A stretch of DNA of 64,000 nt from Bombardia bombarda (GCA_030512295.1 JAULSR010000002.1:2604001-2668000); one strand, 5' to 3'; shown: positions 1 through 12,866, counted from the first letter of the stretch. Notes: generated by a model not told the origin, from the letters alone. Numbers and translations: made by a program.

Positions 1-1064
1 CGCCATGTGGTCAGTACGTCAGCAGCATCATGGGATAGTGTCTTTGCGGGTGGGTTACCGTTAGGCGTCAACCGAGATAGAAATAGAAGCCGCTGTCACC
101 TGGAATCGGTAAGGCTTCTAGAAAGTTCAGACCAACCAGTCTGTGTAAAAGGCGTGATGTACCATCCCGTGTTTGGGAGTGTGTTTCGACAAGCATGTAC
201 CTGAACAAAGACACAAAGCGTCCAGGACGAACCAGGCCGAGTTGCAACAGGTCCAGTCTGGGCTGTTGGCGCAACAAGGGGGGGAGGAGCCGCACGCCCG
301 CTACACGCAGTGACACACCCCTGCCAGCCCACTGAACGTTGCAAGGGAGAGAGTGACCGGGAGACCGGGGACCCAATCAGCGACGATCTCTGGACATTCC
401 AAGCACAGCCACAGCCTGGCGCAAGTGGACAACGATGCTCCCAACCACAGCGCAATTGATTGCGTACGTACCTCACCTTAGCTTTACCCTGTCCGACCGT
501 CGTCAACAGATGTCCAAAACGAGCAGCAGCAACTCAACAAAGCTATCCTCGCCGTCAAACACAAGCTCTATCTCACCCCATCATTACGCGCGAAAGAGCA
601 CTGAAAAAGGTGCAGCCTAGCCTAGCTCTCTACCCAGGTACCTACATAGAAACCCGGGCGCTGCTAGCCTGCTACTGCCAACTGCCCCGTCCGTCCGTCG
701 TCGCCAAGGCACGGCAGGAGAATAAGCTCAGCAGCTCTCTCTCTCTGTCTCTCTTCCCAGCAGATACAGAGTACTGCTCCATCTTTTTCTTTGCGAACAG
801 TGCATTCGTCACCCTTTATTTGCCGACCGACCGACCGACCGATCGCCTTCTTACCACCAAAACCAACCCGCTAGCTACCGCTGCCGCTGCTGTCACCACC
901 CGCAACCGCACCGCGCCGCACCTCGAAGTCCATACCTATCTCTGCCATCCCGTGAATAAGAACGAGCCGCCACCGTCTGTGCCCGTTCGCTTTTCAAGAA
1001 TAGCCAGTCGACTCGACCAAACCATACTCAGACTCCCGGGACATAAGACCAGCATATCGTCAAG
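1..1064. other. Intergenic region, promoter and leader of tvp18
   Basis: I see no coding region here. The stretch holds a CT-rich tract near 733-760 and a GACC tandem repeat at about 824-843. The pyrimidine-rich, ATG-poor sequence just before position 1065 looks like the 5' leader of the tvp18 gene. Confidence 0.5.
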
Positions 1065-1936
1065 ATGACGTTGAAGGAGGAATTCGCGACACGCAACTTC
1101 AGTATGTTACATCATGTTAAGCTGCCGCTGCTGCTTTGGTCCCTTCCTTTGTCGTGGAATGCATTTGTGCTAACTGCGCTGTCTGATGAACAGGCATCTA
1201 TGGACAATGGTGAGCAAAGACCGCGATACCTGCACCACACCTCTCGTCCCTCCCTCCTCTCCCAATCGAGCTTGCTTGAAGCTGTCGTTGTTGCTGTTGC
1301 TGTTGCTGTCTTTTGCGCTAGCGGGCAAGCAGCAGCAACAGGAGCCAGGCTAGGGCAAATCACCCCATCGCATCCATTGCGAAGCTCGACAAAAGACGAT
1401 GGAACAGAGAGGGAGCGCGTGAGCGCACTCGCCAGAGACCAAAGCTAACAACCCACAACCACAGGCTCGGCATCCTATCCATGGTCCTCTGCTTTGCCCT
1501 CGGCATCGCAAACATCTTTTCCGGCGTCCTCATCCTTCCGTTTACCATCATCTGCCTGTAAGTCGTCGTCCCTCTCTCCCTTTTTTATTTTTTTATTTTT
1601 TTTTTTAGTTTACGTTATGCTCACATAGCCCGCAGCATCTCATCCTTCGTCATCCTCTTCATCGAGGTGCCCCTGCTGCTGCGCATCTGCCCGACCTCGT
1701 CGAGCTTCGACGCCGCCATCCGCCGCGTCTCGACAAACTACATGCGCGCGGGCACCTACGGCGTCATGGGCCTCGTGCAGTGGCTGTCCATTATCGTCAA
1801 GGGCACCAGTCTGATCGCCGCCGCCGTGGTGCTGACGTTCACGGCGCTGTGCTACGCCCTGGCGGGCTTCAAGGGCCAGGCGTTTGTGGGGAGCAAGACG
1901 CTGGGCGGGGCGGGGGTGGCGCAGATGATTGTATAG
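1065..1936 (+). CDS. tvp18: Golgi apparatus membrane protein Tvp18
   Basis: Four coding exons give a 148-residue protein: 1065-1101, 1194-1209, 1465-1557 and 1636-1936. The introns start GTATGT, GTGAGC and GTAAGT and end in AG. The N-terminus MTLKEEFATRNFSIYGQW, followed by LGILSMVLCFALGIANIF and later FIEVPLLLRICPTSSSFD, matches the fungal Tvp18 family, whose usual length is about 150 residues. Four hydrophobic stretches fit a small multi-spanning membrane protein. In yeast Tvp18 is found in Tvp23-containing late Golgi vesicles and is not essential; its molecular activity is unknown. The second exon is only 16 bases and is needed to complete the conserved SIYGQ segment. The third intron carries a long T/A-rich tract (1581-1608). 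Identity is confident; the exact exon borders follow conservation and splice consensus. Confidence 0.92.
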
Positions 1937-4900
1937 AGGAAGAGAGGGGAAGGAAGACTATGGAAAAGGAGGGGGGTTCGTAGGAGGGTTGAGGAAGATG
2001 GAGATGTGGTACCTCGCTCGCTCAGTCTTGTCTGATGTTGGGTGCCGTGACCCTACGTTGGGAGTGGGATTGGACTGGACGGACGGACGGACGGACGGAC
2101 TGGCATCTCAAGAAAGGAAACGGGAAAAAAGACCAAAAAAAAAAAGAAATATCGTTAAGCCATTACGCTACCGATCGACCGACTGATAAGGGGGGGGGAA
2201 TGAATGAGAAAAATGAGGGTATGGCGAGGGGTGAGGTGATATCATTAGGAAGGATGCGAGGTGGATGGAGGATTGATGGGGAGCTGAAAAGGGCGGGAAG
2301 GGCGGGCAGGCACACATGAAAACACAAACACACTGGGTGTGGGTATGTGTTTATGTGTGTGTGGCGTGTGAACTTAGAGATGAAACGAGGCACGACGACA
2401 TCATTGATGAATCGGATCGGTTTTGATAATGAAGCCTGTTGCTTTTTATTATTATGTATGGGTATTCGAGGACACTTGACTGTTCTTCTTGGGTGTTTTG
2501 GTCATGGGGATGGTTTATAATGGCGTCTGTCCGGTTATCCTTTATTCTAATGGTTTTGCCTCTTATTCTTTGGGACGGGGGCAGAGAATTCTAGTTTGAT
2601 AGGTGGTGTGTCAGTAGTAGGTAGGCATGGAGAGAATGCAAATGTGGGCTTATTCTACTAGGTGTCTTTCTATGTTGTGATCCGGGCAGACTATTTTCCT
2701 GGGGATGATTCAAGTTTCTTTTATGTAATGATCGTGCCATGAGTGCATTGGATTCCCTTAATAAGTGTATGATTGTTACTCCATGTGGTGAGTGGTGCTT
2801 GATGCCATGGGTTTCGTGATATTTACTACCTACCTTAGTATCATATGGGTTATCGGATTTGACAACGGTCATACTCCGTATCATTAAACGGATGGACTCG
2901 CAAAGACACAATCTTATATATCCGAAGTGATGTATTTGTTTATACGGGCATTACTCAAGGTAATCGATATTCATCATCTACAACTAACGTTACAAACCGA
3001 AGGGGGATAATTGGCGCTATATGGGTTCAAAGTTTTCTATTTACTGCCCCGAGCGCTTTGGATGTTGTTCATGAGAAGCCTGTGAGAACATTTTGTACAC
3101 CAACTTTCTATGACCGAACAAGGCATTCCGTGAGAGGCAATAAGAGCCCTTTTGGTAATGGCTGATATGCACTCTTGTTTCAAGTCATTGACTGTAAATT
3201 GTACAAGATGAATACCTTACCTACAAGTGTCCCTGTTCCGATTCCGACCTACCCACATCGGCAGAAGCGAAGCTCGCAGCTGTTCGCGTAGCGACTTGGA
3301 AGGCGGTGTGTAAGAGAGGTTGGGGCGTCAACCCCTCGCGCTTGAGCCTTCAACAACCGATTCTAAGGTGGATCTCGTGCAGATATAGATGGGTCGGGAA
3401 AAGCGGCTCAGATGGGGTTCGAAATGCATGTAACCATGCCTAACATATCAATAACCAAGGGCACAAGCTCGTCCTGCATTACAGACTTGATGTACTGGTA
3501 TATGCTGTATGCCTTGTACGTGTGGATGCTTGTATGTAGATAGGCGCCTCTGCCGTCACCCGGCATCCCGAACGGGCGACGGCCGAACCGCCATACGGAT
3601 ACCGATTCATGTTCTGGAAGGTGCCCGATGATGAGGGGGCGGTAAACTGCAGGCTTCCCCGCCCTTGCCCAACATGGGAAAAGGCATAAAGTTGTTGGCA
3701 ACACAGCTGCAGACGAAAGAAAAAAACAACAGTTGTCCCGTGATCTTGAGGAGAGCACATGACGACGTCCTGAGCTAGCTGGCTATGGTCTAGTTGGCTG
3801 GCTGGACCTTTTCTCAAAGGGGTGTAACGATGTGTCTGTCGACATTCGACATCATTGCTAATGGCGTTGTGTTGTCGTCTTACACGTAGTCGGAGTAGTG
3901 TACATAGGTGTAAGTGTGTAAAAGGTACCCCGTAACACTGGCTCCTATTTCCGGTCGATTCGTCGAATCTTTCTAGCTCGCAGCGTATGTCGACATTTAT
4001 AGTAAATATCATGCACGACAAAAGGCGAGACAGGGGGGTGAATCGAGATCTGTTTTTTTTTCTTACGACAACGGATAGAGGCCAGCAGCCAGCCAGCTGC
4101 CCAGGTCACATGGACACGGGTCTATGGAGTTTCTGTTACTTATCAAGTACTACTTTGTTTGAGTTGGGGTTTGCCACCAATGCGTAAGAATTGAGAAAAG
4201 GGGGAATATCGTGACAGCCATGACCTTGAAATGCATGCGCCGTGTGCCGATGCTTGAACGATTGCGTCATGATGGTCCCCTGAGGCATTTGATTATGGGG
4301 AAAATCTATCAAAAAAAGGCCTGGAGAATCTCTCCACATCTGTTTGAAATTTGGTTAGTAAGTCAATATGAAAGGGGTCTACGAAACACAAAGCAATCAA
4401 ATATCAAACAGAAAAAAAAAAGATGGAACACGAGTGTAAGGAAACGGCGGGAAACGTGGTTGACAGTGACGGTTGAACGAGCCTAGCTCTCTAGGTAGAT
4501 AGGTAGCTGCTGTGCGTGGCCTGTGTCCTTTCACATCTAGCCGGCTTTCCAGGGCTTCCCGACGCCGCAAGGTGGGTGTGTCTGCGGTGGTGCACAGAGC
4601 CTGCTGCAGCAGCACGGGCAGCAAGCACCACCCCCAGCACAAGAGCTTCCATGTGCAGAGAAGCGGTCACCGGTAATTCAGGCGCCACCGTGTACCGGTA
4701 TCCCAAGGTATCTCGCAAGGTGGGCTTGGCCACGATTGGCGGGGTGGTCTTTCAAGGTTGAGCAGAAATTTGCTCCATCCCTTGAGCTTCTTCGTTGCCT
4801 GTACATAATCATCTCTCGAGATTGCGATCACGAGCCGTGCGGGCAATGGAAAGTGCCCTCATGATGAGGGTGGGTGCAAACGGACAGGACAGCATGAGGA

Positions 4901-4987
4901 AGGTGCAGCTTACCTCCATCATCCATCCTTCTCAATTGTGAAACCCCGCTGTGGCAGCTCGGGCAGGCAGTGGCTCAGTGGATGCGA

Positions 4988-5029
4988 ATGGTGGATGGTG
5001 GATGGTGGATGGTGGATGGTGGATGGTGG
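4988..5029. repeat. 7-bp tandem repeat (ATGGTGG)6
   Basis: Six exact copies of ATGGTGG lie head to tail. The unit is not a multiple of three, so length changes would shift any reading frame, which argues against coding here. Confidence 0.9.
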
Positions 5030-6169
5030 ACGGTACAGCACAACTGTGCTGTGGGAACGAATTGAATTCCACCCCACTATCCACCACCTCGAGTCTCGAC
5101 TTTCTGGAAACCCCATGGGATGCGGTCAGCAGTGCGACAACGAGTGCAACAACGGCTTTGCTCCCCGGGGGCATATCAGCTAAGATGCTCTAGATTTGTT
5201 ACTAACCACACTGGAGACCGCATAGATCAATGCGATGCCTGGATACGAATAGAAACAATGGCCAACCACTCGCCGTTTCCCTCGAGACCACGCGGTGGCA
5301 GCTTAATCCTGGGCGACAGAGCAAAGTCTTCGTGTCACTTGCATCCCTCCAGTTCCCAGAGTCGCCTGTCAGCCAGCTTTGGGCTTTGGCTCCTTGGCTC
5401 CTTGGCTTGCTTGGCCGGACGAGTTTGCGCCTCCACGGGTGGGGAAAGGTGGGGTAAGATCGAGCTCCCCCCGGCCCAGGAACAGTCGCAAAAGTATGCC
5501 CGGGTACCTCGATGGACTGTGCTGTATCGTGATGTATCATAGTACCGTGCGAAAGCGTGTGTCCTCCTTACGTTTGCCGCCTCAGGGCGTCGGGCTGTTT
5601 CCAAAGGTTAATCGGCCTTGGCAACAGATCACAATCAGACCGTCAAGTTTGCTCAGGGGCAAGGTGATTGTTAAAAGCTAGACGGGGAGGCCGTTGAAGC
5701 CCGTGTTGATGGAAATAAAGCCACCATTTCCGGAGGACTATAACGACCTAAAATCACGAGTCGCCTTGGAGATGTAACGGCGACTGAATGAACAATATCC
5801 ACCTGCTTATCCAGCTAGCAATGGCGAAGTTCTTCGGTATCTTTTCAGGTTACCACTACGCGGTGTACCTGCTCACAATGACCAAGTCAAGTATCCTGTA
5901 TTTTTCAAGTCTTTCAAGGAGCCCGCTGAGCCCGCCAGCTGGATCGTTGGCGGACATCCTAGCCTGATGAAGCGGGTAGCGACCACGAGATCCCTGTTTG
6001 CAAATGGCCCATGGTATTTCTGGCTGCGCCGGTACTGCCCAGGACGGACGGCAGGCAGGGCAGGCCGCTCTCCACTGGCTGGCTAGTTTTAGTGACTTTT
6101 ATAGTGGTGGGTGGGACCTTTTAACTAGGTGTGGGACAGTGGGAATGACGAGTTGGCAATTGCCAGCGA

Positions 6170-6176
6170 TATAAGT
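6170..6176 (+). promoter_or_regulatory. TATA-like box, possible distal promoter of aim21
   Basis: TATAAGT lies 1.15 kb before the aim21 start codon. The sequence after it is pyrimidine-rich and has a good donor (GTGAGT at 6791), so a long leader with an intron is possible. This is inference only; no transcript evidence is available. Confidence 0.25.
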
Positions 6177-7324
6177 GGCTGGCACGCCGCCCCAGCTCGA
6201 TCGTGGCCCGAGTTTCATCATAAGCTTCAAGAGTTGCACCGAAGATCCGTCCTCGACTTACAACAAAACCACTTACAACAAAACCTGTAAATACTCAGTT
6301 AAACCCCCAGGACCTCTCTTTTGCATCCCTCTTGGTCCTTCAACACGTCTTCAACTATCTAGTTTCTCCGCCTCCTCTACCATCTCCAATTCTCCTTTCA
6401 ACTACCACCAGTGCGTAGCACGTCTTAGGCCTTGCATGCACCTGCAGACAGATCGGTAGCGTTTGATTTTAGGAGGTAGGTTCTCTTTTTTACTTTTACA
6501 CGCAGACAAGACAGTCCTTCTCCATCCTCACCCTCTATCTTGTCACCGCTGCCTTCCCAGCCGGGTATTTTGTGGTACACTATATGGCCCAAGTGGACTT
6601 GGCACCTCTTCTACCGCGATAACAAGGACGCTGCTTTTGCCAGCTTCGCTCGCGGAGGTACAGCTTCTAGCATGTAATTGCATTAGCTGCCCCTTCTTAT
6701 CATGTCTCCAAGTCGCCCTGTCACACAATCCTTATCAGACACGAACAATTACCACGTTTTGGCGGTGACTGGGTTTCGTTATCTTGCCCGGTGAGTACTG
6801 GTTCACCGGCCGCGCAAGCGAAAGTACGCAGACTCAGGAGGGTCTAGAAATGTCACAGAGGCGCGAAGGCTTCAACCGGCTTTAATGCAAGCGGTTAAGG
6901 AGCTTTGTGTTACCATCCCCTGTCACAGACTTGTCGACAGGCATGCCCTTGCCCCGATCCTGACTTAGAAGAAACCTATCCCATTCTGGATGGAAATGCT
7001 TATCTTGCGATTGCGACTCACTTTTCCCCCTTTTCAAATCCTTTATCTTTACTCACCAATTGTTTGTTCTGCTGCATTGTGGTACCAGCTGGCTAACTCG
7101 AGACGCACTCCCAGTCTTCTAATAATAAGTCGCCAGGGCCCGCATACCAAGGGGATTCCATAGTAGAAGCGCTGCTGTTTCCGTGCCCGCTTAGTCCCGT
7201 CATCGGCCTTTGTTTTCAGTAGCACTGCCCCCCTTTCGTCATCGTCATCGTCATCGCCATCGCTGGTGAACATTCCTCGTCGAATCCTCTCTTCTCAACA
7301 CCTTCAACACACAAATCAGCAATC

Positions 7325-10300
7325 ATGTCTGCCACGGCGACCCAACAACCCCCAGCCATACCCCCGAGGCCGACCCGGGGTCAAGAGAAGACTTCCTCCA
7401 TACCAATGATCCCTCCACGACCCACCAATCGCCGCATCGAGCGCTCCGTGAGCCCCAACCCTGCTCGATTCGCTCCCTCGCCCCTTAACGAGACCCTCCT
7501 GTCCAGATCGCCCAAGGCAACACGCAACGGACACATGCGCAATGCCGAGTCGATCGACCGTTCCACCTCTGTCGACCTGCCCTCGGTCGGCGAGGAGGGC
7601 AGAGAATATGCCGGGCTGGCCACCGAGATGGACCAGCAGCAGGCCCGTGAGCGGAGCACCAGCCCCGAGCACACCCGCACCGTTGGCGACGATCTCAAGC
7701 TCCACGCGCCAAAACCCTCCCTGCCTGCCCAGAGCGCAAAACAGCGCGTCATGACGGTCACTCGCACCGACAGCGACAGGGCCGCCTCCTTCGGCATTGG
7801 CAGACCCAGCAGCAACGACGATTCTACCCCTGTCCTCCCGTCCAACCGCAGCCTGAAGAAGAAAGCTAGTACCACTAGTCAGCTGTCGCAGGATAGCCAT
7901 TTTGTTGAGGACGAACACGGCATTCCCGAGATTGGTCAGCAGGTGCCCATGTACCCTAACGCCGGTGACGTCCAGGCGCCATCTCCTGCCCCGGGCTCGG
8001 TAACCAGCGAGCCTTCAAAGGGCAAGCATCACGCGCGCAAGACATCGGCTCGTGGAATTCTACCCCCTGGCAGCTATGGCCTTCATGGCCATGGCGTCGT
8101 GTCGCAGGACAAGCTGGACAAGGCATACTATGAAAAACACCCAGAAATGTTGAAGAAGGAAAAGACGTCGCATCACCACGATCGGCCCAATGACTTCTCC
8201 ATGAGCCGCGACGACCTTAACAAGATTGTCCGGGACACAGCAAGTCGCGGTTCTGGTCTGGGTGAGTCCGGTTCGTTGTTTCTTTCTGGGCTGACGCACC
8301 TTTTCTTGAGACTGACATGAATTCCTACTATAGCGGCCAAGAACTACTCCAGCACACCCAGCGACCAGATCGGCTGGCAAGCCATCGAGGAATCTGCCTC
8401 GCGCGTCACTTCTCCCCGGCCCGGCTCCGCCGAGTTCAAGTCCTCCAAGCCCACATTCACTGTGTCGGAGCCCGAGAAAGAGGCTCAAAGCATGCCCGAA
8501 GAGGCAGAGGTTATTCACGTCGATGAGCCCAATCGCCGCAAATCAGTCATGTTCACCCAGGGAGAGACGCCCAGCACTGAGGGTGAGGACGAGCGCCCTT
8601 ACACAGCCCCAATCCTCGCCGAGGACGAGGTAGCCAAGCATCCCGCGTCACACGATCACCAACCAGCGGTTGAGCCGAACGCCTTCGAAGAGTCAACAAG
8701 CCGTCCGTCGAGCAGGCCCGCAAGTCTGTACAAGGAATCCTCGTTTGAGATGCGCTCAACCCCCCTCGAAGACGTCGAGGAGTACGAGCCACTATTTGAC
8801 GAGGAAGAGAAGGACAAGGTGGCCGAGGAGGAGAAGGAAGAGAAACCTAAGCAGTCAGCGGTCAAGGACAAGAAGACCAAGGGCGAGTACAAGGGCCGCT
8901 TCCCTAGCGCCGACATCTGGGAGGACGCCCCCAGCAGTGTGCACTACACAGCCGAGGTGTCTACCCCAGAGCCTTCAGAAGAAGAAGCTGCCAAGCAGAA
9001 GCCCATATCAATCATCCCCCCGCCTCGCGATGGCGAAACACCCGCCCAAGCTTTCGCCCGCCACCAAGAGGAGCTGGCCGAGAGGGAGGCGCGGGAGAAC
9101 GGGCCGGACGGCTTCGTTCCAAACCCCAAGAAGCACCAGAAGCCCTCGTGGGTGCATCACCAGCCGCAGTTCGCGAGAGAGACCGGTGCTGCAGGAGCTC
9201 GCCCGTCGATGGGGCAGCGCTTCCCCAGCCGCGACGTCTGGGAAGACACGCCCGACAGCCTAAAACTCGAGACGACCGTGTCCACCCCGCAGCAGGACAA
9301 CGAGGCGTCGCCCGTAGAGCAAACATCCCCCCACTCGCCGGCCTCGTCGTCGTCCAAACCTGAAATCCCCCTGCACAGACCCGCCATCCCCGGCCGCCCC
9401 AAGCCCAGACAGGCGTCGGGGGACGACAGCAGCAGCAGCAAGCCCTCGCCCCCTGTATCAGACCGTCCCAAGCCCTCCATCCCCGCGCGTCCCGTCAAGG
9501 CGGGCCCAACCTCGGGAGGTCTGGAGCCCGCTGAGGCGGCGGCGCCCCCTCGTCAGAAGCCAGCTGTCCCTGCGAGGCCGATGGGGTCCAAGATCGCGGC
9601 GCTGCAGGCTGGGTTCATGAGCGATTTGAATAATCGCCTGAAGCTGGGCCCGCAGGCGCCGAAGAAGGAGGAGCCGGTGGAAGATGTGGCGCCGGTTGCG
9701 GAGAAGGAGAAGGCGCCGCTGAGCGATGCGCGCAAGTCCAGGGCTAGGGGTCCGCAGAGGAGGGCGCCGGTTGCTGCTTCTGCTGCTAAGAGCGCGAGTC
9801 CGGCTCCGGCTGCGGTGGTAGAGAAGGAGAAGGAGGCGCCAACGTTTAGCATTTCGATGCCGGTTACGATATTTGATGTTGATCCTGAGGAGGGGGCTGT
9901 TAGTGTTGGGGGTAGAGCTAGGAGTAGGGAGCCGGAGACGGCAAAGGAGACGAAGGCGGCTGTTGCGTCTACTGGGGAAGAGAGTGAAGAGGCAACGGAG
10001 GAGGAAGAGAAGGCGGCTACTGCTGAGGTGGGACACGGCGCTGAGGAGGTCTTGTCAAGTAGTGGTTATGCTGCTGCTTTGACGGAGGAAACAGCTGAAG
10101 CTGAGGCGAAACCAGAGGAGGAGAAGGATGAGGAACCAAAGGAGGAGGAAGACACGACGACGACAGCACCGGCAAAAGAAGATGCGGAGCCGGAGCCGGA
10201 GCCCGCAGAGGAGAAGGAGGAGGAGCCAGAGCCAGAAACAAAGTCCCTGGCCACCAACATGGCTGGTGAGACAGTGGTGGCCGCTGAAGAGGTCAAGGTC

Positions 10301-10354
10301 AAGAAGGACGGGAAGCACTTGGGTGTGGAGCCGGTCAAGGTTGAGGAGTACTAA
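7325..10354 (+). CDS. aim21: Aim21-like actin patch protein (DUF3210 family)
   Basis: Exons 7325-8261 and 8334-10354, with a 72-base intron starting GTGAGT and ending TATAG, give 985 residues. The protein is largely disordered and rich in Pro, Ser and Glu. It carries many PxxPxRP-type SH3 ligands: PAIPPRP near residue 10, IPMIPPRP near 27, PAIPGRP, PSIPARP and PAVPARP in the C-terminal half. The last is followed by the family signature KIAALQAGFMSDLN near residue 732. In yeast, Aim21 with Tda2 binds barbed actin ends at cortical patches and is recruited by SH3 proteins; the name comes from altered mitochondrial inheritance. A block of about 25 residues (RFPSxDxWEDxPxS...VSTP) occurs twice, near residues 500 and 608. 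The tail after residue 800 is Glu-rich. Start context CAATCATGTC is good. The molecular role in filamentous fungi is inferred from yeast. Confidence 0.85.
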
Positions 10355-11215
10355 GGGTACAAAGTACAACTACAGTTGCGTTGCTACTATTTCTATTGTG
10401 TCCTACACTACCTAGGTTAGGTATCTATGGTGGGGTGTGCGTAACGGTTGGGGGGAGTGAAAAGAAGGGAAGAAAAAAAGCCGACGATTGTGGAGGAGGA
10501 AATAGGGGTCGATATTTGTTGTCGTTGCTATTCTCGTCGACGATGTTGCGTGTTGTTGTTTTATTCTGCCGTTTGTTAATGCTTGACAAGTTTTTCGCCT
10601 GGTTTTTGGTGATCTTGATCATATGTTGTCTTGTAGAGCTCCTACTCGACTGCGTATTTGCCCACCTTAGGTATGTTCAGTTTACTATGCCTAGTAAGTA
10701 CGGTAATTAACAGCAGCCGACTTCTATCATCGACGACGACGGCAGCGGCGAAGACCGGGCGTAAGTGGAAGAAGGAGGGGTCCAGTCCCTGCCTCTTATG
10801 TTTGCTGACTTATCGCTTCTTACACTTATCTAGAACGTTTAGTGTTCTTATTTACCACGCCACCAGATGTTTCCAGTTAACTGGTACTGCTGGTAGACAG
10901 TGAGTGCTGGTGACGTGCCAGCAACTCGGGCCATCATTCTCTCTTGAGATGCATACATAGGTAGGTAGCTACATACACAACATGGACTGTTTTGGTGCTG
11001 GGCGATATTAGGATAGGCAGTCGGGGGGTGTATGCATGTCGACATGGCATGACATCCAAGACGTACTACGTATCTTTCGCGGGTACCTAGCAAGATACCT
11101 AAGGTAGGTAACGTAGGCATTATTACTACATGACATTGTAAGTACTAGATAACATCCGGTTTTTTTTTTGACGTCCTAGGAATCAGAAAACATTTGCCAA
11201 TTCAAAATCAATGGC
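10355..11215. other. Intergenic, 3' sides of aim21 and of the F-box relic
   Basis: This stretch lies between two converging units. I see no gene. It has several ACCTAGG/GGTAGGTA elements (about 10412, 10961 and 11089-11117). Confidence 0.5.
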
Positions 11216-12340
11216 CTATCCCTCAAAGTTGATATCAAGCGGATTCCAGCGGACATAGTTGTCGTCGTTGTCCACCCCGTTCCATCGTTCATCAAGCCTA
11301 CGGCTTCGTCCAAACACGGCTTCTTGCTCGGCTGTTGGTGGGCCGAGTCTCTCGGCTCGTTCCAACTCGGCATAAGAACCCCTTTCTGTAAAGAAAACAG
11401 CTATATTGTAGTCGCCGCGCATGAGGGCGCGGACCACCCCAACAATTCTGAGAAAAAGAACAGAATCGTCTCCGTATCTGGCCCCGTTGTGATACCAAGG
11501 ATCTGGCAGCCATGACACCGCTGGGGCTGTCCCGAATAACTTTACCCACGCAGCAATGTCGTATAAGGACGTTATAAACTTGTTGAAGTTGTCCTTGGCT
11601 AGCCACAACACTGGGAACGACTGCGGACGGTGGGTAGTGAGGCCATACTTGCCGCAGCGAGCCATGCGGTGGGCCCAGTATGTCATTATCTGCCAGAGGA
11701 CGTCTCGCACGCGATACCGCTGGGCCTGCGACGGGACAGGCATCCCATTGTCGTCTTTGACGGCGGCGGCGTTGACGGCGGCGTTGACGGGTTCTATCCG
11801 GCCCGGTGGCATTCTGAAAAAGCCTAGTTCAGTCCACGAGTTGTGCTGTGCTTGTTGTCCAAAGTTGGCCAGCAGACGGGCCAGGCGATAGTTTTCGAGT
11901 CGCTATATACGAGCGGCCATGAGCAGGACGCGGCGCTGGCCCAGGGAATCTACTCCGTGTGTATTCTGGGCGTAGCCGAACTCGTCCCAGACAGCAAGCT
12001 GTCCCAGAGAAGAGAAGATGTCACCATAAACATGAAAAGCACTTCTGACGATGCTGTTCCTGTTGTAGTTGTAGGTGTAGTTTTTGTTGTGAAATTTTAA
12101 GCAGCTTATGCAGGTTCTGATATGATGGCTGAGCAGGCCGACCCATCGGGGGAAACAACGCATGTGTCTGGGGATGGAGCGTGACATGACTGCTTCGATG
12201 ATCTACACGGAGTCGCACTCGAATAACCTCGAAGCTTCCGGGACGGCGCATATGAAGGTATAGAGCGTGCCGAGATCGGGAATCTGCGACATGAGATGCA
12301 GCATTATCTCGTTGGGGAGGTCGTGGAGTCCGGTAGGCAT
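11216..12340 (-). pseudogene. F-box family gene with two in-frame TAG stops
   Basis: One reading frame runs from ATG at 12340 to a stop at 11216, about 374 codons, interrupted only by TAG at 12203-12205 and TAG at 11903-11905. The start reads LHDLPNEIMLHLMSQIPDL, a typical F-box beginning. After the first stop the frame continues as IIEAVMSRSIPRHMRCF, and after the second as RLENYRLARLLANFGQQAQ; both look protein-like. There is no frameshift. Fungal proteins of this type have an N-terminal F-box that would bind Skp1 in an SCF ubiquitin ligase, followed by a poorly conserved body. Neither stop is removed convincingly by an intron: a 41-base candidate around the first is too short, and one around the second shifts the frame. 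Both TAG codons could come from CAG by one C-to-T change. A read-through product or assembly errors cannot be excluded. Confidence 0.7.
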
Positions 12341-12554
12341 TTTGATGGTGGTGGTGATGCTCTTCTCTCTCTCTCTCTAATGTTCTGCGATACTTTTTCT
12401 TTAGTTCATAGAAAGAGCGAGAATGGATGGATGGCTGCCAGATTCTCTACCCAGCGTCTTTTATAGTTGCGTATATCTGACTTTGTCAGTCAACGGCACA
12501 TGTTAGGGCAGGCGTAGCAACAGCCACCTCAAGATAGCTACTAACCATCTTTGA

Positions 12555-12819
12555 TCACACAACCACAATCCGCCTCCCATCTCTAACCTTGACCTCCACT
12601 CTTACCTCGTTCTTCGGCTCCAAGATATGCACCGGCAATACCCCGTCATCCTTCCCGGGCACCACTATACCAGCCCTACCTCCATCCACCGGCTCCAGCT
12701 CAAACGTCGTCACAAGCATGGCCACAAGCGCTAATATCTCGTTCGTCGCGAAGTGTCGACCAGGACAGAGTGTCTTGCCCCCGCCAAATGCCCTGAACGC
12801 TGCCGGATGGATGCCAGCC

Positions 12820-12866
<47 letters not shown>

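Larger units (their letters stand above)
1937..7324. other. 5.4 kb intergenic region without recognisable genes
   Basis: No frame here looks like a conserved protein. The segment contains a GGAC tandem repeat (about 2077-2100), an AT-richer portion (about 2400-3160), a 7-base tandem repeat (4988-5029) and, toward its end, the probable promoter and leader of aim21. Two overlapping minus-strand frames near 3408-4021 are open but have the composition of random frames. Confidence 0.5.

Noticed and set aside
3408..4021. Two overlapping minus-strand frames of 116 and 180 codons
   Set aside because: No homology pattern, no splice context and random-looking composition.
11903..12210. Introns that would remove the two stops of the F-box gene
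   Set aside because: The first candidate (41 bases) is below the usual minimum and would delete conserved residues; the second shifts the frame.
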